Source of the DNA: Paenibacillus sp. FSL H8-0548
GTDB lineage: Bacteria > Bacillota > Bacilli > Paenibacillales > Paenibacillaceae
DNA length: 64,000 nucleotides
NCBI RefSeq assembly: GCF_038630985.1
Contig: NZ_CP152049.1
Span: 6,277,501-6,341,500, forward strand
Direction: 5' to 3'
How positions within the stretch are numbered: the stretch's first letter is position 1; each line of letters starts with the position of its first letter. Below the pieces are notes generated by a model. That model was not told where the DNA came from. It ran no database searches and worked only from the letters and a program-made list of their open reading frames with translations. Below are positions 61,511 to 64,000 of this stretch, one piece after another. A program made the position numbers and the translations under genes.

Positions 61511-62734
61511 TTATAAGCCTCTTAGTCCTGTCTTTGCTTGTCCAAGCTCGCGTTTTCGCATCAGCCATACACTGATGCCGGCAGCAAACATGATCATTCC
61601 GGTCGCTACAAAAATCCAATGAATCCCAACAGCCAACCCAAGCAGACCGCCTATAAGCGGACCAAGCATAGACCCAAACTGGTTGGCGCTTGTCGTAAGG
61701 CCAAAGGATCTTCCTCTAAACTGCTCATCCGTGCTCTGCACGACAAGCGTATTGACACTAGGAGCAATACCTGCCATAAACAAGCCAAATATGAATTGTA
61801 CGATCGCGAACAGCCATAAGCCTTGGACAAAAAACTGCATGCTGACGACCAGCCCTGCCGATAGCAGGCAAAAGACGAGTATACGATAATAACCCTTTCG
61901 CTCACCTAGTCTCCCCCAGATTGGGGAAGCTAAAATGCCCGCTATGCCGATAAGCGAGAGTACGAAGCCAGCCGACAGCTCGGCCCCTTGCAATCCGCCT
62001 TGCAGCTTAGCGATATGCAAAGTGATCAGCGGCTGAATCATATTGACCGAAAGCTGGAAGGTTGCAAGCAGAAGAAGCATGCTCAGGAGTGCACGATTGC
62101 GAAAGGCCATTCGGTAAGTAACTGGTTCTGCTTGCTTCTTGCCTGTAGTGGCCCCATCTGCCTGCTCTGCTTTTCCTTCCTTCACCCAAATCATAACCGC
62201 AATCGTAGCTGCTGCTATGATGATGCCCGCCACGACGAAAGAGCGGCGCAGTCCGAAGGCTTCAGCAAGCAGACCGCCAAACAATGGGCCGAGAATACCG
62301 CCAGTCATCGTACCCGCTTGCATCATTCCGAGGCTCCAGCCCAGCTTCTCCTTCGGTGCAACTGAGGCGACAATGGACATGGATGCAGGAACGAAGCCGC
62401 CAACAAAGCCATGCAGCATACGAACACCTACAAGCTGCCACGGCGTCTGTACGAAAGAGATCAGCGCATAAATGATGGCTAGGCTAAGACCGGCTCTAAT
62501 CACCATTTTTCGCTTCCCGTATTTATCGGCTAGCATACCCCACAAAGGAGCCATCACCGCGCCTACGAGAAATGCTGAGGAATGAACAATTCCCGCCCAT
62601 AGATTCACGGAGCTCTCTTTGACACCAAGATCAAAGAGAAATAGCGGCAGGAAGGGAACCGACATCGTGTAGCTTGAGCTGCAAAGAAGAACGCCGAACC
62701 ATAAGATCCACATTGTACGCTTCCATGATTGCAT
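61511..62734 (-). CDS. MFS transporter (DHA1 type)
   Basis: A 407-residue 12-helix major facilitator. The loop between helices 2 and 3 reads GMLADKYGKRKMVIRAGLSL (motif A) and the second half carries a related GRLGERKGYYR. The N-terminal domain begins WILWFGVLLCSSSYTMSVPF. Such proteins are drug or sugar efflux pumps; next to a LacI gene and a sugar operon, sugar or oligosaccharide efflux is possible. GGGGGAACC precedes the ATG at 62734; a longer frame to 62785 lacks a site. Confidence 0.88.
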   Translation of the reverse strand: MQSWKRTMWILWFGVLLCSSSYTMSVPFLPLFLFDLGVKESSVNLWAGIVHSSAFLVGAVMAPLWGMLADKYGKRKMVIRAGLSLAIIYALISFVQTPWQLVGVRMLHGFVGGFVPASMSIVASVAPKEKLGWSLGMMQAGTMTGGILGPLFGGLLAEAFGLRRSFVVAGIIIAAATIAVMIWVKEGKAEQADGATTGKKQAEPVTYRMAFRNRALLSMLLLLATFQLSVNMIQPLITLHIAKLQGGLQGAELSAGFVLSLIGIAGILASPIWGRLGERKGYYRILVFCLLSAGLVVSMQFFVQGLWLFAIVQFIFGLFMAGIAPSVNTLVVQSTDEQFRGRSFGLTTSANQFGSMLGPLIGGLLGLAVGIHWIFVATGMIMFAAGISVWLMRKRELGQAKTGLRGL

Positions 62735-62897
62735 GGTTGGTTCCCCCTTGTCTGCAACATTAAACAAATTCCGATGCATATTCACTATTATCCACTATAC
62801 GCCACCTTTACCAATTGTTCAAAAACACATTGAAGAGCAAACACAAGAAAAACCGCTATTGATTGCCCCTAATGTAGCCTAACGGCGTTTTTTGCGT

Positions 62898-64000
62898 TTA
62901 AAATCGTTCTATGCCGAATTTCACTCCGAGGCCTATCGAAACACCTGATATTGCTTCCGGTATTCTACTCAGCAGCTTTAACACTCGCAAACCATTCCCC
63001 GTGCTTCGTTCATCTTTTTGCGATGTGTTGCGGATAGTGACTCTCGTGCTTGCAACGTCCGCTTGAAGTTGAAACACCGCAATGATTGGCCGGTATGCAC
63101 CCAGACACCATTCATCAAACAAATTTACCGCATGAAAGGTTACTCCGTCTAAGGAGTATTCGAATATGCCGGTATCCGGGCCGCACAAGAGCAGCAGCCC
63201 TGTGCTTCTTCCCGCAGCGATGAACGAAAATTCCGCACTCGGGTTGTCTGAATACAAATGCTCCAAGTCATACCGCCAGTTGATCAATGACTCCGGCTTC
63301 TCATTCGTTAATTCAAAACCGTTCTGCTGCTCCACCTGGCCTACATCCAACATCACTCCAAACTCATAATTTCCGATGGTCAAAGGAGCCGGCATCGTCA
63401 ATGGCGAAATGGTATCCGTGACGCGATCTGAGAGCACCTCTTCCAAGAAAGCCTTCACGTACACGGCATACTGCGCGTAACCGGCATCATTCGGATGTAC
63501 TAAATCTGGAGCAAGCGCCTCCCATTGGACTTCCCCCTCCTCAATCAACTGACGGATGCCTGCTGCCATGTTAATGGAAGGAACCTCATAATGAGAGGCG
63601 ACCTCCTCATGAACCGCTATGTTAAAAGGAATATCGACTGACAGGTTTTTGGCTGCGGCTGTGTAAACAAAACAGATATCAGCCTGAGGTGATAAACGTC
63701 TGCACTGCCGGACAATCCCCTCCATCCCTCTAATCGACTCTTCGCGGTCTTCCCCGTCATTGACACTGAATTCCACAAATAACAAATCAATTTCGCCATT
63801 CGCCAAAACATGCTCCGTCATACGATGTGCACCAAAGGTAGAAGTCGTGCCTCCTACCCCCGCATTTATACAGCACACCGTTCCTTGCAGGTATTTTCCC
63901 TTCAAGTAGCTTCCAGTCAACGCCCGCCAGCTTGTCTCATCTGGCTCAGAAGCCCCATACCCTTCAGTAATAGAGCCGCCTATAAAAGCGACAACGATAG
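62898..64000 (-). CDS. SGNH/GDSL hydrolase, N-terminus beyond the window
   Basis: About 367 codons visible, open to the window edge, so the N-terminus lies outside. Reading the minus strand from 64000, block I appears as VVAFIGGSITEGYGA, with the nucleophile Ser in GGSITEG; later VEFSVNDGED gives block III (Asn) and DLVHPNDAGYAQYAVY supplies block V Asp/His. The last about 170 residues form an extra beta-rich domain (NYEFGVMLDVGQVEQQNGFE), as in carbohydrate esterases of the CE3/CE20-type with an appended module. Probably an acetylesterase of the adjacent sugar locus. Its start is unknown. Confidence 0.85.
   Translation of the reverse strand, partial: IVVAFIGGSITEGYGASEPDETSWRALTGSYLKGKYLQGTVCCINAGVGGTTSTFGAHRMTEHVLANGEIDLLFVEFSVNDGEDREESIRGMEGIVRQCRRLSPQADICFVYTAAAKNLSVDIPFNIAVHEEVASHYEVPSINMAAGIRQLIEEGEVQWEALAPDLVHPNDAGYAQYAVYVKAFLEEVLSDRVTDTISPLTMPAPLTIGNYEFGVMLDVGQVEQQNGFELTNEKPESLINWRYDLEHLYSDNPSAEFSFIAAGRSTGLLLLCGPDTGIFEYSLDGVTFHAVNLFDEWCLGAYRPIIAVFQLQADVASTRVTIRNTSQKDERSTGNGLRVLKLLSRIPEAISGVSIGLGVKFGIERF

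Overview
The window looks like a chromosomal segment of a Paenibacillus-type Firmicute. This rests on Bacillus-like Shine-Dalgarno sites (AGGAGG/GGGGAG), TTG and GTG starts, an exported copper-amine-oxidase-N domain protein, LplB/LplC-type sugar ABC permeases beside very large glycosidases, a Gmad2 lipoprotein, and CcpA-type cre sites. No phage, plasmid-transfer or CRISPR genes are seen. The only clear mobile element is an IS91-family insertion near 51-52.5 kb.

Layout. 0-13 kb: cut-off YafY-type regulator, DinB-fold protein, a repeat-rich gap, a GH78 rhamnosidase divergent from an AraC regulator, then assorted genes (spermidine-synthase-like, copper-amine-oxidase-N, AlkZ-related, chemoreceptor, AAC(3)-type acetyltransferase, lipoprotein, orphan ParB). 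13-18 kb: response regulator, histidine kinase, ABC ATPase and FtsX-type permease in one antimicrobial-sensing style locus. 18-23.5 kb: a compact four-gene type III polyketide synthase operon (PKS, methyltransferase, FAD oxidoreductase, MMPL exporter), resembling a phenolic-lipid pathway. 23.7-38 kb: housekeeping and accessory singletons (phosphoesterase, DUF4173 membrane protein, SgrR-like regulator, Gmad2 lipoprotein, aldo-keto reductase, SNF2 helicase, methyltransferase, Nudix, lipoate ligase, two tiny paralogous proteins, an arsenite/bile-acid-type transporter). 38-42.7 kb: three c-di-GMP enzymes. 43-44.25 kb: a 1.2-kb tandem palindrome satellite. 44.3-50.2 kb: carbohydrate esterases and oxidoreductases. 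50.3-52.6 kb: an accessory patch with a broken tRNA-Ala, a second palindrome family and the IS91 element. 52.6-64 kb: a minus-strand carbohydrate-uptake locus (TIM-barrel isomerase, solute-binding lipoprotein, two permeases, GH35 beta-galactosidase, LacI regulator, MFS transporter, GDSL esterase), with LacI-type operators and a cre site upstream of the GH35 gene.

The most unusual content is non-coding. One palindrome family (A/B) forms a 112-bp-period satellite at two loci 42 kb apart, and a second, unrelated family (C) shows regular 51/72-bp steps. All the steps are close to whole multiples of about 10.2 bp, as if the palindromes lie on one face of the helix. Other oddities are a LacI gene whose only plausible start codon is ATC, a tRNA-Ala(GGC) that loses its T-arm and 3' end, and a pair of tiny paralogous proteins.
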